Below, piece after piece: positions 19,588 through 28,083 of a stretch of 64,000 bases of DNA. The notes under the pieces are model-generated. The model had not been told where the DNA came from. It ran no database searches and worked only from the letters and a program-made list of their open reading frames with translations. Location: the NCBI GenBank assembly GCA_963798455.1, contig CAWCTD010000003.1:3720001-3784000 (forward strand), given 5' to 3'. The stretch comes from CAWCTD01 sp963798455 (GTDB taxonomy: Bacteria; Acidobacteriota; Terriglobia; Bryobacterales; Bryobacteraceae). Every line of letters starts with the position of its first letter. The stretch's first letter is position 1. A program made the position numbers and the translations under genes.

Positions 19588-20037
19588 TCACTTCGGCGGA
19601 ATCCAGGCGATCAACTCGATCTCTACCTTGGTGACATCGTCTGGGAACTGGACCCCGATGGCCGAGCGCGCGGGTGCCGCCTTCGGGAAGAACTTCGCGT
19701 AGGTCTCGTTCATGCCGTCCCGATCGTTCTTTGGGTCCGCGAGGAACACGGTCACCTTCAGGACGTTCTCGAGGCTGCTGCCAAGCCCCTCTAAGTTCTT
19801 CTGGTGTCTTTCCAGAATGCGTTGCGTCTGTTCCCTTATGTCCCCCGGCGGGACAGTGGGGTCCTTGCGCCGTTCCGGCGCCACGCCGGTCGCTCCGCTG
19901 GCGAAATACAGGTTGCCCACTCGAATGCCACCCGGCACTACTGTGCGCTCGCCTGGCTCCGCCGCAGCAGCGGCCATGGCGGTGAGCGCCGCGCCACCGC
20001 CGACGGCGGATTTCAAGAATGCCCGTCGTTCACTCAT
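19588..20037 (-). CDS. RidA-family protein with RR leader
   Basis: 149 residues. AAAGGAACTGTAA precedes ATG 20037, which opens a twin-arginine leader (SERRAFLKSAVGGGAALTAM). The single RidA domain contains LYFASGATGV, NVLKVTVFLADP, PARSAIGVQFP with the Arg105 equivalent, and KVEIELIAW, which keeps Glu at the position of RidA Glu120. RidA enzymes hydrolyse reactive enamine/imine intermediates made by PLP-dependent dehydratases, normally in the cytosol. Here it is predicted exported, 47 bp downstream of the amidohydrolase gene on the same strand, so the two are likely one operon. Confidence 0.85.
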   Translation of the reverse strand: MSERRAFLKSAVGGGAALTAMAAAAAEPGERTVVPGGIRVGNLYFASGATGVAPERRKDPTVPPGDIREQTQRILERHQKNLEGLGSSLENVLKVTVFLADPKNDRDGMNETYAKFFPKAAPARSAIGVQFPDDVTKVEIELIAWIPPK

Positions 20038-20084
20038 TTACAGTTCCTTTCGCCTACTGAGATGGAGTACATATCCTTTGAACT

Positions 20085-21329
20085 TTAACGCCTGCTCGGC
20101 CTTTCGTTCTGCCAATCCACCGCGGCCAGCCCGTTCAAATCCCAAACCACACGACCGTTGTGCACCGTAAGTTCACACTCCAGCTTATGCGTCCCTGAAT
20201 AGCGCAGGTTGCGCGCGTCGAGGAACCCGAAATCTCCCGTTTTTAAGCGCAGAACGGCCACGTCTGCATCCGCCCCGACGCTCAGGTTGCCTAACTCAGG
20301 ATGCTTGATTTCCTGCGCCGGGTTCATCGTCGACATTTTGATTACGTCGGCGAGGCTCACCCCGAGATTGAGGATTTTCGACATGGTTGTGGTCATGTCT
20401 TTCATGCCGGCGTTCATGCTGTCAACGTGCAGGTCAGTGGAGATAGAGTCGGGCACGAAACCTTGCCGAATGGCCGGAACTGCCTGGCTCCACGAGAAGC
20501 TGCCCCCGCCGTGGCCCACGTCGAAGATAATGCCGCGTTTGCGGGCCTCAAACAGATAGGGCAAGACGCGGCCTTGATCGTCGATCATTGGCACCGAGGA
20601 GAGATACATGTGGGTGTAAATATCGCCTGGCCTGAGTTTGTGCAGGACCAGGTCCTGGAAAGGGCGTTCCGGCCGGAAGGTGGCAAAGTCCACCATCACC
20701 GGAACGTTGGCCATTTGGCCGGCTTCGACTGACCTTTCATACGGCACCCAATCAGGCCCGTCGTAGTGGGCAACCTTGACTCCGACCAGGATGTCCCGGT
20801 ACTTCTTGATCATTTCGGCGGTGCGGGCAGGCTCCATGTCCTTGAGGTCCTGCTCTATAGTCAGCCGGCCGCCCATCCCCTTGCCGACGATGTTCAACAT
20901 TGCGAGCACGCGGGTTTGCACTCGATCGATGATCTGCCATTTGAATTGTTCGAAGTTGCGCCACCCGGAGCTCCCCGCATCCACCACGGTGGTAACGCCG
21001 CTGCGGAACGTAAACCCATCGGGACGAACGCCGAATTCACCCGTATACTCCCAGTTCATCGACCCGGCGAAGGCGTGGACGTGCATATCGACCAGCCCCG
21101 GAACCACAAAAAGACCGCTTACCGGTACAACCCTCCGCGCCTGGCCGGCCGGGATGTCGGCTGCCACCTGCGCGATCTTGCCACCTGCAATGGCCACGTC
21201 CATCACTGCGTCAATCTGGTTCTTGGGGTCGATCACGTGCCCGCCCTTGAGCAGCAGGTCATAGCGAGTCTGCGCCGAGGCCACGCTGGCCGTCAAAGCC
21301 AGCCAAACCAGAACATGTTTGAACTGCAT
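20085..21329 (-). CDS. Amidohydrolase/deacetylase-family metallohydrolase, secreted
   Basis: 414 residues from ATG 21329 (GGGGGTAGGAAGC upstream; signal peptide MQFKHVLVWLALTASVASAQ). Dihydroorotase-like amidohydrolase: LLLKGGHVIDPKNQ, PGLVDMHVHAF (metal ligands His83 and His85), a probable carboxylated Lys185 in VGVKVAHYDG, FDVGHGGGSFSW (His) and STDLHVDSM (Asp). It fits the subgroup whose genes often sit beside SelA-like PLP enzymes (EF_0837-type), which remove acyl groups from N-acyl amino compounds. Its presence beside RidA and a SelA-like enzyme supports that. Substrate is unknown. Confidence 0.85.
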   Translation of the reverse strand: MQFKHVLVWLALTASVASAQTRYDLLLKGGHVIDPKNQIDAVMDVAIAGGKIAQVAADIPAGQARRVVPVSGLFVVPGLVDMHVHAFAGSMNWEYTGEFGVRPDGFTFRSGVTTVVDAGSSGWRNFEQFKWQIIDRVQTRVLAMLNIVGKGMGGRLTIEQDLKDMEPARTAEMIKKYRDILVGVKVAHYDGPDWVPYERSVEAGQMANVPVMVDFATFRPERPFQDLVLHKLRPGDIYTHMYLSSVPMIDDQGRVLPYLFEARKRGIIFDVGHGGGSFSWSQAVPAIRQGFVPDSISTDLHVDSMNAGMKDMTTTMSKILNLGVSLADVIKMSTMNPAQEIKHPELGNLSVGADADVAVLRLKTGDFGFLDARNLRYSGTHKLECELTVHNGRVVWDLNGLAAVDWQNERPSRR

Positions 21330-21467
21330 GCTTCCTACCCCCTTGTGTGCACGACGTAACCGGCCGTCAGAACCAAAGCTCAAGGGCGAGGGTTCTGCGG
21401 AACGGACCACTCGATTAGACCGGAGACGGCTGCGGGCCATTCCCGGCCGGAGGGACCCGCGGCGACC

Positions 21468-21540
21468 TCAGAACTTGAAGCGGCCGCCGAGGACCAGTTG
21501 GCCGTTCAACTCTCCCACGGTATCGTAGCTCATACTGTGA
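21468..21540 (-). pseudogene. C-terminal fragment of an Oar/TonB-receptor-like protein
   Basis: The minus strand reads VGELNGQLVLGGRFKF-stop, ending at 21468. This resembles the last beta strand of Oar-type outer-membrane proteins (here GQFNLRFEF and QIVARFEF end the complete ones). Nothing upstream of about 21540 continues it. A small remnant, called mainly on the terminal-strand pattern. Confidence 0.3.
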
Positions 21541-21666
21541 TCGAATGTATAATATCTTCGACCCGGGAGGGTGGAGGCCAGGGCTGGGAAGCAGCAGGCC
21601 GGCAACGGTTTGGAAGAATGAGTTCGTAGTCCCGGCCGACTGAGAATGGATTGACGAGGTGTGAGC

Positions 21667-22878
21667 GTGAACAGTTGCTACCCGATATTGGTGCTGGCCG
21701 CCTCTCTGGCGCTGGCCGACATTGTCCCAGTGGCGTCCAAGTCCGGACCGCCGCCGGTCGGGCCGTATACACCCGGCATTTTCGCAGGCGACTATCTCTA
21801 TGTCTCCGGCCAAGGGGCGAAGGCTGCGGACGGCAGCATGCCGGCGACATTTGAGGGTCAGGTCAGGCAAACCCTTGAAAACCTCAAGATGGTCGTCGAA
21901 GCTGCCGGCTTGACGATGGATCACATCGTGTATACACAGGTCTATCTCGACGATATGGCGAACTTCGCGGAGATGAACCGCGTGTATCAAACGTATTTTT
22001 CGAAGGTTCCGCCAGCGAGGGCCACGCTCGGCGTGGCCAAGCTGCCGGGAACGCCGGTGGAGATCAACGCCGTTGCCGTGCGCAATCTCGCTGACAAGAA
22101 GGCGGTGAGCGTGCCGGGCTACGATCCCGGCGAACCGGCATCTCCGGGCATGCTCACCAAGGACCGCCTGTTCATCTCCGGCATGCGCGGCTACGATTTT
22201 GCGAAACGCGCAGTCCCTGCGGAACCGGCGCAGCAAGTCGCAATCGCTCTCAATGGGATGGAGGTGGTGCTGAAGGCCGCAGGTCTGACAATGGCCCACA
22301 TGGTGTTCGTGAACCCCTATCTGACAAGCACGCTTCCCTCCGGTGTGATGAATCGGGAGTACGCCAAGCGGTTTGAGTTTGGGAACACGCCGGCCCGGGC
22401 AACCATCGAGGTGACTTCTCTGCCCGAAGGGGTCCAGATAGAATTCACAGGTGTGGCGGTGCGCGACCTGTCCGCGCGGCGCTCCGTTCGCCCCAAAAAT
22501 ATGAAGCCGAGCGCGACGGCGAGTCCATGCGTGTTCGCGGGTGATACGCTTTACTGCTCCGCCAAGAGCGCCTTCATCCCCGGCCCCAACCAAGGCGTCG
22601 TGGTCGCCACCGTTGAGCAGCAGGTCCGCCAGACGATGCGCAATCTGCTGGACGGACTGGAAGAGGCCGACATGGATTTCAGCAATGTCGTCTCTACCAA
22701 CGTCTACCTGGACGACATCAATGAGTTCCAGGCGATGAACAAGATCTATGCGCTGTATTTTAAGGGCGTCGCACCAACTCGTACCACCATTCAGCAGATC
22801 GCTCCCGTGGATCGGAACAGGCATGGCGAGGGCATCTATCCGGCCATTGAGCAAATTTCGCTGATTGCCGTGCGATGA
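21667..22878 (+). CDS. Triple-RidA-domain exported protein, copy B
   Basis: 403 residues, intact. GTG 21667 is chosen because GAGG lies 7 bases upstream, exactly as in copy A. A Sec leader (CYPILVLAASLALADIV) is followed by three RidA domains: about residues 25-140, 141-265 and 275-400. Each keeps the RidA Arg105-equivalent (PARATLGV, PARATIEV, PTRTTIQQ); domains 1 and 2 have Asn or Thr in place of Glu120, so they may differ in activity from classical RidA. Very similar to copy A, a duplication 3.4 kb apart. The SelA-like gene follows within 60 bp, so they are probably cotranscribed. Single-domain RidA proteins form trimers, so a covalent trimer is a plausible structure (inference). Confidence 0.85.
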   Translation: MNSCYPILVLAASLALADIVPVASKSGPPPVGPYTPGIFAGDYLYVSGQGAKAADGSMPATFEGQVRQTLENLKMVVEAAGLTMDHIVYTQVYLDDMANFAEMNRVYQTYFSKVPPARATLGVAKLPGTPVEINAVAVRNLADKKAVSVPGYDPGEPASPGMLTKDRLFISGMRGYDFAKRAVPAEPAQQVAIALNGMEVVLKAAGLTMAHMVFVNPYLTSTLPSGVMNREYAKRFEFGNTPARATIEVTSLPEGVQIEFTGVAVRDLSARRSVRPKNMKPSATASPCVFAGDTLYCSAKSAFIPGPNQGVVVATVEQQVRQTMRNLLDGLEEADMDFSNVVSTNVYLDDINEFQAMNKIYALYFKGVAPTRTTIQQIAPVDRNRHGEGIYPAIEQISLIAVR

Positions 22879-22938
22879 CCGCGGAGGAGACGCAGGTCTT
22901 TGATGAACATATTCGGTCCTGAGAAGAGGAGAAGAGAT

Positions 22939-24588
22939 ATGTCAGAGAAGGGAAAGGAAATCATGACGTCGACCGGCCCAACGCGCCGGGACCTTTTCGA
23001 AATCGGAAACTTGCTCGCGCTGCCGGTGCTATTCGGTGGCGGGGTGGCCAGGGCGGCAGCCGGTCCGCTCAAGCCCGGACCGGAGATCTACCAATCTCTC
23101 GGCGTGGAACCCGTCATCAACTGCCGCGGCACTTTCACCATCATCGGTGCATCTATTCAACTGCCGGAGGTCCGGGCCGCGGTGGCTGCCGCCTGCGAGC
23201 ATTACGTTCAGTTGGATGAATTGGCGGACGCGGTCGGCCAGCGGCTGGCTGATCTCACCGGAGCCGAGTGGGGAATGGTTTCGGCAGGTTGCGCCGCCGG
23301 AATGAAGCACGTAACCGCCGGGTGCGTGGCGGGGGGTAATCCCGAGAAGCTCATCCGTATTCCCGACCTGACCGGTTTCGACAAAACTGAGGTCGTCATC
23401 CCGAGGAGTTCGCGAAATGAGTATGACCACGCGATACGCAACGTCGGTGTGACGATCATCACGGTGGACACGGCAGAAGAGTTCGAGAACGCGCTGAATG
23501 ATCGCACGGCGATGATCTACATGTTGGCCGGCGGCGCGTCGTCTAGGGGGATCTCCCTGGAAGCCGCCGCCCAGATGGCGAAAACCAGGAACATCCCCAT
23601 CCTCGTGGATGCGGCTGCCGAGATCCTTACAATCCCCAATGTGCACCTGCAGCGCGGCGCGACGATAGTCGCGTATAGCGGCGGGAAAGCGATCCGCGGG
23701 CCACAGTCCGCCGGGCTGCTGCTGGGAAAGAAGGACCTCCTCATGTCGGCGTGGCAGGCCAGCTCTCCCCACCACGGCCCAGGCCGTGACAACAAGGTCG
23801 GCAAGGAAGAGACCGTGGGCATGCTGGCGGCGGTGGAGGCGTGGGTGAAGTGTGATCACGAAGCCGAATGGAGGACGTGGCTTTCCTATCTCGACACTAT
23901 TGCAAAGCGGGTGTCTACTGTTCAGAGCGTGAAGACCGAAGTGCGTGAGCCAACTGCCCTCTCTAACAAGAGCCCCGAGCTGATCATTAGCTGGGACCCG
24001 GCGAAGCTGCACATCACCGCGGAGGAGCTAGCCGAGGAAGTGGCCCGGAACAAGCCCAGAATTGCTCTCGGCGCCGGCGGGGGCCGGCGTGCCCCTGGGG
24101 CAGACGCGACGGAAGCCATTTCCATCACCGCGTGGATGATGCAACCCGGTGACGACAAGGTTGTGGCGGAGCGGCTTCACGGGGTGCTTTCCAAGCAGCG
24201 AGCTCCTCGCCCCGACCCAGCCCCACCGGCGACCAATGTGAGCGGCCGCTGGGATGTAGACGTCGAGTTCTTCAGCAGCAAGAGCAAGCAGACACTGTTT
24301 ATCGAGCAGGATGGCAATCGGATCCGGGGCTCGCACAAAGGAGATTTTTCGCTGCGAGACCTGTACGGCACGATCGAGGGCGACCAGGTGAGGCTCCGGA
24401 GCAACGAACGCCTCACTGGCGATTCGGTCCCCCTGCTCTTCGCCGCCACGGTCTCGGGCGATACCATGTCAGGCCCGATTTACATGGGCGAGTACCTCAA
24501 CGCCAAGTTTACGGCCAGGCGGTACAGGTATCCGGCGACAGGAGGCGGGCAGATACTGGTTCCAGGCGGGCCGCCGCTGGCCAACTAA
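22939..24588 (+). CDS. SelA/DgaE-like PLP-dependent enzyme with RR leader and C-terminal beta extension
   Basis: 549 residues. ATG 22939 has GAGGAGAAGAGAT upstream; a second candidate is 22966. The leader (TRRDLFEIGNLLALP) resembles a twin-arginine signal. The PLP domain belongs to the selenocysteine-synthase-like group (SelA/DgaE): VEPVINCRGTFTIIG, TGAEWGMVSAGCAAG, NIPILVDAAAE, and YSGGKAIRGPQSAG, with the probable Schiff-base Lys250. DgaE-type enzymes carry out beta-elimination on amino-sugar acids, giving enamine products. Residues about 430-540 form an extra beta-rich domain (VSGRWDVDVEF, TLFIEQDGNRIRGSHKG, GTIEGDQVRLRS) that I do not recognise beyond a lipocalin-like pattern. An exported enzyme of this family is unusual. 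Confidence 0.85.
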   Translation: MSEKGKEIMTSTGPTRRDLFEIGNLLALPVLFGGGVARAAAGPLKPGPEIYQSLGVEPVINCRGTFTIIGASIQLPEVRAAVAAACEHYVQLDELADAVGQRLADLTGAEWGMVSAGCAAGMKHVTAGCVAGGNPEKLIRIPDLTGFDKTEVVIPRSSRNEYDHAIRNVGVTIITVDTAEEFENALNDRTAMIYMLAGGASSRGISLEAAAQMAKTRNIPILVDAAAEILTIPNVHLQRGATIVAYSGGKAIRGPQSAGLLLGKKDLLMSAWQASSPHHGPGRDNKVGKEETVGMLAAVEAWVKCDHEAEWRTWLSYLDTIAKRVSTVQSVKTEVREPTALSNKSPELIISWDPAKLHITAEELAEEVARNKPRIALGAGGGRRAPGADATEAISITAWMMQPGDDKVVAERLHGVLSKQRAPRPDPAPPATNVSGRWDVDVEFFSSKSKQTLFIEQDGNRIRGSHKGDFSLRDLYGTIEGDQVRLRSNERLTGDSVPLLFAATVSGDTMSGPIYMGEYLNAKFTARRYRYPATGGGQILVPGGPPLAN

Positions 24589-24670
24589 GACAACGCCTTC
24601 AACCCCAAATCCTGCGGCAGACGCGGTCGGCTTCTCTGCCGTGTTAGGATTGCCCAGGCGCATAGTCGAA

Positions 24671-24694
24671 CTCGCAGCCGGCAATGGCTGCGAG
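24671..24694. terminator. Hairpin downstream of the SelA-like gene
   Basis: A perfect 9-bp inverted repeat (CTCGCAGCC / GGCTGCGAG) with a 6-base loop, 83 bp after the stop at 24588. No T tract follows; TATACT does. It may act as a terminator or mark a processing site. Confidence 0.4.
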
Positions 24695-24801
24695 TATACT
24701 GCCTGGAGTCTGAAGCACAAATCCAGCCTGGTGGCGCATGCAACTGTTTGATACAGTGAAAGGCCAGCACAGCAGTCATCGGTTCCACGCGGGGGTAAGG
24801 C

Positions 24802-26061
24802 GTGCGAAACAGTCTGAGATCGTTGCTGGACCCGGTCGGCGTGGCACGGTCGACGGCTGACCGGATCGGCCGGCGGCAATTCCTTGTTTCGGCCGCAGCG
24901 GCTGGGAAGCTGGTGGCCGCGGAGACACCGTCCGTGGCTGCGATCGTCACGGAATACCGGAGTCTTTCCCATGCCGATGTGATCGCCGGCCGCGTTCTCG
25001 ACGGTTACTCCCCAGATGGTGTCAAGGTGAAACCACGCACCCGGATCGTCTCGATGTATACCGACCAAGTCCCGCAGAATGACATGAGCCGAGGCTTGGC
25101 GGCGAAGCACGGATTCCACATTTATCCCAGCGTGCGTGAGGCGCTCACGCTGGGCGGCGCCAGGCTTGCCGTGGACGCCGTGCTGCTGGTTGGGGAGCAC
25201 GGCAACTATCCGTTCAACAGCCGCGGCCAGAAGATGTACCCGAGATACGAGCTTTTCCGCCAGGTTGTGGAGGTCTTCCGCGAGAGCGGCCGTTCGAGGC
25301 CGCTGTTCTGCGACAAGCACCTGTCGTATTCGTGGGAGAAGGCCAGCCGGATGTACCGCTGGGCCCGGGAGTTGCGGATACCGCTCATGGCCGGCTCCTC
25401 CATCCCCGTGACGATCCGGAAGCCCGAGTTGGACATCCCGGCCGGGAGCCGGATACGGCATGCGGTGTCGGTTGGATATGGAGAGTTGGACGCCTACGGT
25501 TTTCACACACTGGAGGGGCTGCAGTGTATGGTGGAGCGGCGGCGCGGGGGCGAGACTGGAATCGCGGCGGTCGAGTGGTTGGAGAACGATGCGGTATGGA
25601 AATGGCGCGACGGGGAGGGGCGGTGGAGCGCACCCTTGCTCGACGCCGCTTTGGCCACCGGCGGGAAGGTCAAGCCGGGGCGCCCGGAACAGAACGCGAA
25701 AAGGCCGGCCCTGTTCCTCCTCGAGTACAAGGATGGCTTGCGGACCGCCTCGTACATGCTCGACGGGCATGTGAGCGAGTTCGAGTTTGCAGCACAGCTC
25801 GAAGGTAGGCCGGAGCCGGTGGCTACGCAGTTTGTCCTCGACAGCGCCCGCCGTCCGCTGCCGCACTTCGACGGCCTGGTGAAATGCATCGAGGATCTGT
25901 TCGTGACCGGGCGGCCCGTCTACCCGGTGGAGCGTACCCTTCTGACCACCGGCGCACTCGCCTTCCTTTTCGAATCGCGCGAACGGCAGTCGCGCGTCGC
26001 GACACCGGAGCTGAACATCTCTTACAAACCGCCTGAGCACGCCTATTTCGAGCGAGGTTGA
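24802..26061 (+). CDS. Uncharacterised exported protein, RR leader
   Basis: 419 residues from a GTG with GGGGGTAAGGC just upstream. The leader (RIGRRQFLVSAAAAGKLVAA) is twin-arginine-like. The body has an alpha/beta pattern that resembles an oxidoreductase-type nucleotide-binding fold only weakly: ARLAVDAVLLVGEHGNYPFN, RPLFCDKHLSYSWEKASRMY, ELRIPLMAGSSIPVT, YGFHTLEGLQCMVERR. I cannot name a family with confidence; a Gfo/Idh-like ancestry is possible, but no GxGxxG motif is visible. It ends one base before the CBM9-like gene, so the two are probably cotranscribed and may bind or process the same carbohydrate. Confidence 0.6.
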   Translation: MRNSLRSLLDPVGVARSTADRIGRRQFLVSAAAAGKLVAAETPSVAAIVTEYRSLSHADVIAGRVLDGYSPDGVKVKPRTRIVSMYTDQVPQNDMSRGLAAKHGFHIYPSVREALTLGGARLAVDAVLLVGEHGNYPFNSRGQKMYPRYELFRQVVEVFRESGRSRPLFCDKHLSYSWEKASRMYRWARELRIPLMAGSSIPVTIRKPELDIPAGSRIRHAVSVGYGELDAYGFHTLEGLQCMVERRRGGETGIAAVEWLENDAVWKWRDGEGRWSAPLLDAALATGGKVKPGRPEQNAKRPALFLLEYKDGLRTASYMLDGHVSEFEFAAQLEGRPEPVATQFVLDSARRPLPHFDGLVKCIEDLFVTGRPVYPVERTLLTTGALAFLFESRERQSRVATPELNISYKPPEHAYFERG

Positions 26062-26062
26062 C

Positions 26063-26746
26063 ATGAGATTGCTTGCTCTGCTGATGGTGCTGGCGGCGAC
26101 TCTCGACGCCGGGGATGGCGAGGCTGCCAGCTATCGCGCCGAAGCCGACTTCCCGCTTACGGCCGATCCGGTGTCCCAAGCGTGGCGGGATATTCGCGGC
26201 GTGTCGTTCGAGCATGATCGCTATGGAGAGCAGGCCCCTGGTTATCTCACGGAGGTGCGCTCGCGGTGGACCGACAACAATTTGTATTTTCTGTTCACCT
26301 GCCATTACGAAGACCTGAACCTGAAGCCTAGCCCACCGGCGGATGGCGAGACCTACGGGCTTTGGAGTTGGGACGTGGCCGAGGTGTTCATAGGATCGGA
26401 CTTCGAGAACATCCACAGCTACAAAGAGTTCGAAGTGTCCCCGCGCGGAGAGTGGGTGGACCTGTCGATCGAGATGAATCCCGGCGGCAAGAGCAAAACC
26501 GACTGGCAGTGGAATTCGGGGTTCATCAACATGACGCGCATCGACGAGCAGCACAAGGTCTGGTACACGGAGATGAGGGTCCCGATGTCAAGGATCGCTG
26601 CCTGGAAGCCCGAAGCGGGCCGAGCCTTCCGCGTCAACTTCTATCATGTCCAGGGCAAGCCGGCGAAGTTCCTGGCCTGGCAGCCCGTCCATCAGGACTC
26701 GTTTCACAAGCCCGAGGCGTTTGGGACGCTGGTGCTGGCAAAGTAG
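26063..26746 (+). CDS. CBM9-like carbohydrate-binding exported protein
   Basis: 227 residues with a Sec signal peptide (MRLLALLMVLAATLDAGDGE). The whole mature part is one carbohydrate-binding family 9-like beta sandwich: RSRWTDNNLYFLFTCHYED, WSWDVAEVFIGSD, YKEFEVSPRGEWVDL, WYTEMRVPMSRI, RVNFYHVQGKP. Such domains are found in xylanases, alone or in cytochrome-like proteins, and bind sugar termini. GAGGTTGAC precedes the ATG, which lies one base after the previous gene's TGA. Confidence 0.75.
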   Translation: MRLLALLMVLAATLDAGDGEAASYRAEADFPLTADPVSQAWRDIRGVSFEHDRYGEQAPGYLTEVRSRWTDNNLYFLFTCHYEDLNLKPSPPADGETYGLWSWDVAEVFIGSDFENIHSYKEFEVSPRGEWVDLSIEMNPGGKSKTDWQWNSGFINMTRIDEQHKVWYTEMRVPMSRIAAWKPEAGRAFRVNFYHVQGKPAKFLAWQPVHQDSFHKPEAFGTLVLAK

Positions 26747-26777
26747 GACACTTGCCTTTGTCTCCGTATCCCTCCGG

Positions 26778-28058
26778 CTACGCCTTGTGCTTGTCGTAGT
26801 CGAAGGGTTCGTTGACCAGGTGCAGATAGGGCTCGCCGTCTTTCTGCAAGTAGTAGGTCTTGAGCGGCGTGCGCTGGAAATCGGTCAGCTTGCGCGGCAC
26901 GGCCTCGCCTGCGGTCCATTCGAAGATGGGGATCTCCCACGGATTGAAGGTGTCGGTCAAGCCGCGCTCCTTCGCGATGCGAAAGAGGTTAATATTGCCC
27001 GGCTCGTGGCCGCCCAGATACATGCCGATAACGTCCAGCCGGAACTTGTCTTTGGAGAACATGACAAGGTTGGTCATGTAGTCGTCGCCCACGGCGAAGC
27101 CGTCCCCGTCGCGGGCATAGATCCCTTCGATCATGGCCAGGCCTGTCTTCAGCACGCTCGTGTTGTCGCAAGTCTTGTGCGCCCAGATCTCCTGGCGGAT
27201 AGGGCTCAACTCAGCCTTGCTGTTGTACCGGCTGTAGCCCATCCGCAGGTGGTTCTCGAAGTATCGTTGCACCATCGCCTCGACGTTTGGATTGATGTCG
27301 GGTTTCATGTAATCGGGCACCCCGGTCACCATCTGCCAGCCGGCGCAGAACTGCACGTACGGGCTCACCACCAGCCCCTGCTGGTTCTTCACCGACAGGG
27401 TCATGCACATGCCGTGCGATTTCCACTTGGCGATGTCGAGCAGCCAGGTGTCCTTCTCGTTGACCGGCGTGAAGTGCGGGATGCGCAAGTAAACCACGGG
27501 GTCCGGCACCCGGGTCCAGGTCATTTCGTAAGAGTCGGCAAAGTGGCGCGGCCGGCGCTCGGGCTCGTTCATCTCGACGCCGAGACGTTCGTTGATGTCC
27601 ACGAAGCCGCGCACGTTCCAGGTGTGGAAGTTGTTGGCCTCCGGCGAGTAGAACTTCTTCAGGCCGATCTCCTGCAGCCCGCGGACCATGCCCTCATAGA
27701 ACTGCGGGTCGGTGCCCGTGCCCCAGCACTCCACATCGGGCCGGTTCCGTGTGTGGACGTTGGTGCAGTTGGGTTTGACGATGACACGGTGCGTGATGGG
27801 GATGCCGGGCCTGTCCATGGGAAGAAAGATCTCGCGCGCCAGGGTGAGCCCCTCGCGAAGCTTGGATGGCTCATCCATCTTGTCCGGCACGTGGGTGCGC
27901 CGTATAAAGACGGCCTTGGGATTCTGTTCGATTAGCGGGTGCAGGCCGAAGAAAGCCAGCGGCGTGCGAAGCGGGGCGGCGTTAAGACGGGTGCCTGCCG
28001 CGGTCCCAACGATGGCCGCTGTCCCGGTGCGAATGAAATCCCGGCGTGTCACGCTCAT
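26778..28058 (-). CDS. DUF362-domain protein, RR leader
   Basis: 426 residues. ATG 28058 is preferred: GGGAGGGAGAA sits directly upstream and it begins a twin-arginine leader (MSVTRRDFIRTGTAAIVGTA). The body has features of DUF362 proteins: RVIVKPNCTN, EGMVRGLQEIGLKKF, IPHFTPVN, AKWKSHGMCMTLSVKNQQG. The family is often found with ferredoxin domains and its reaction is not established; here no extra CxxCxxC cluster motif is visible. It follows the 28084 gene by 25 bases on the same strand, so they likely form an operon. Confidence 0.7.
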   Translation of the reverse strand: MSVTRRDFIRTGTAAIVGTAAGTRLNAAPLRTPLAFFGLHPLIEQNPKAVFIRRTHVPDKMDEPSKLREGLTLAREIFLPMDRPGIPITHRVIVKPNCTNVHTRNRPDVECWGTGTDPQFYEGMVRGLQEIGLKKFYSPEANNFHTWNVRGFVDINERLGVEMNEPERRPRHFADSYEMTWTRVPDPVVYLRIPHFTPVNEKDTWLLDIAKWKSHGMCMTLSVKNQQGLVVSPYVQFCAGWQMVTGVPDYMKPDINPNVEAMVQRYFENHLRMGYSRYNSKAELSPIRQEIWAHKTCDNTSVLKTGLAMIEGIYARDGDGFAVGDDYMTNLVMFSKDKFRLDVIGMYLGGHEPGNINLFRIAKERGLTDTFNPWEIPIFEWTAGEAVPRKLTDFQRTPLKTYYLQKDGEPYLHLVNEPFDYDKHKA

Positions 28059-28083
28059 TTCTCCCTCCCAACCTTGCCTTAGT

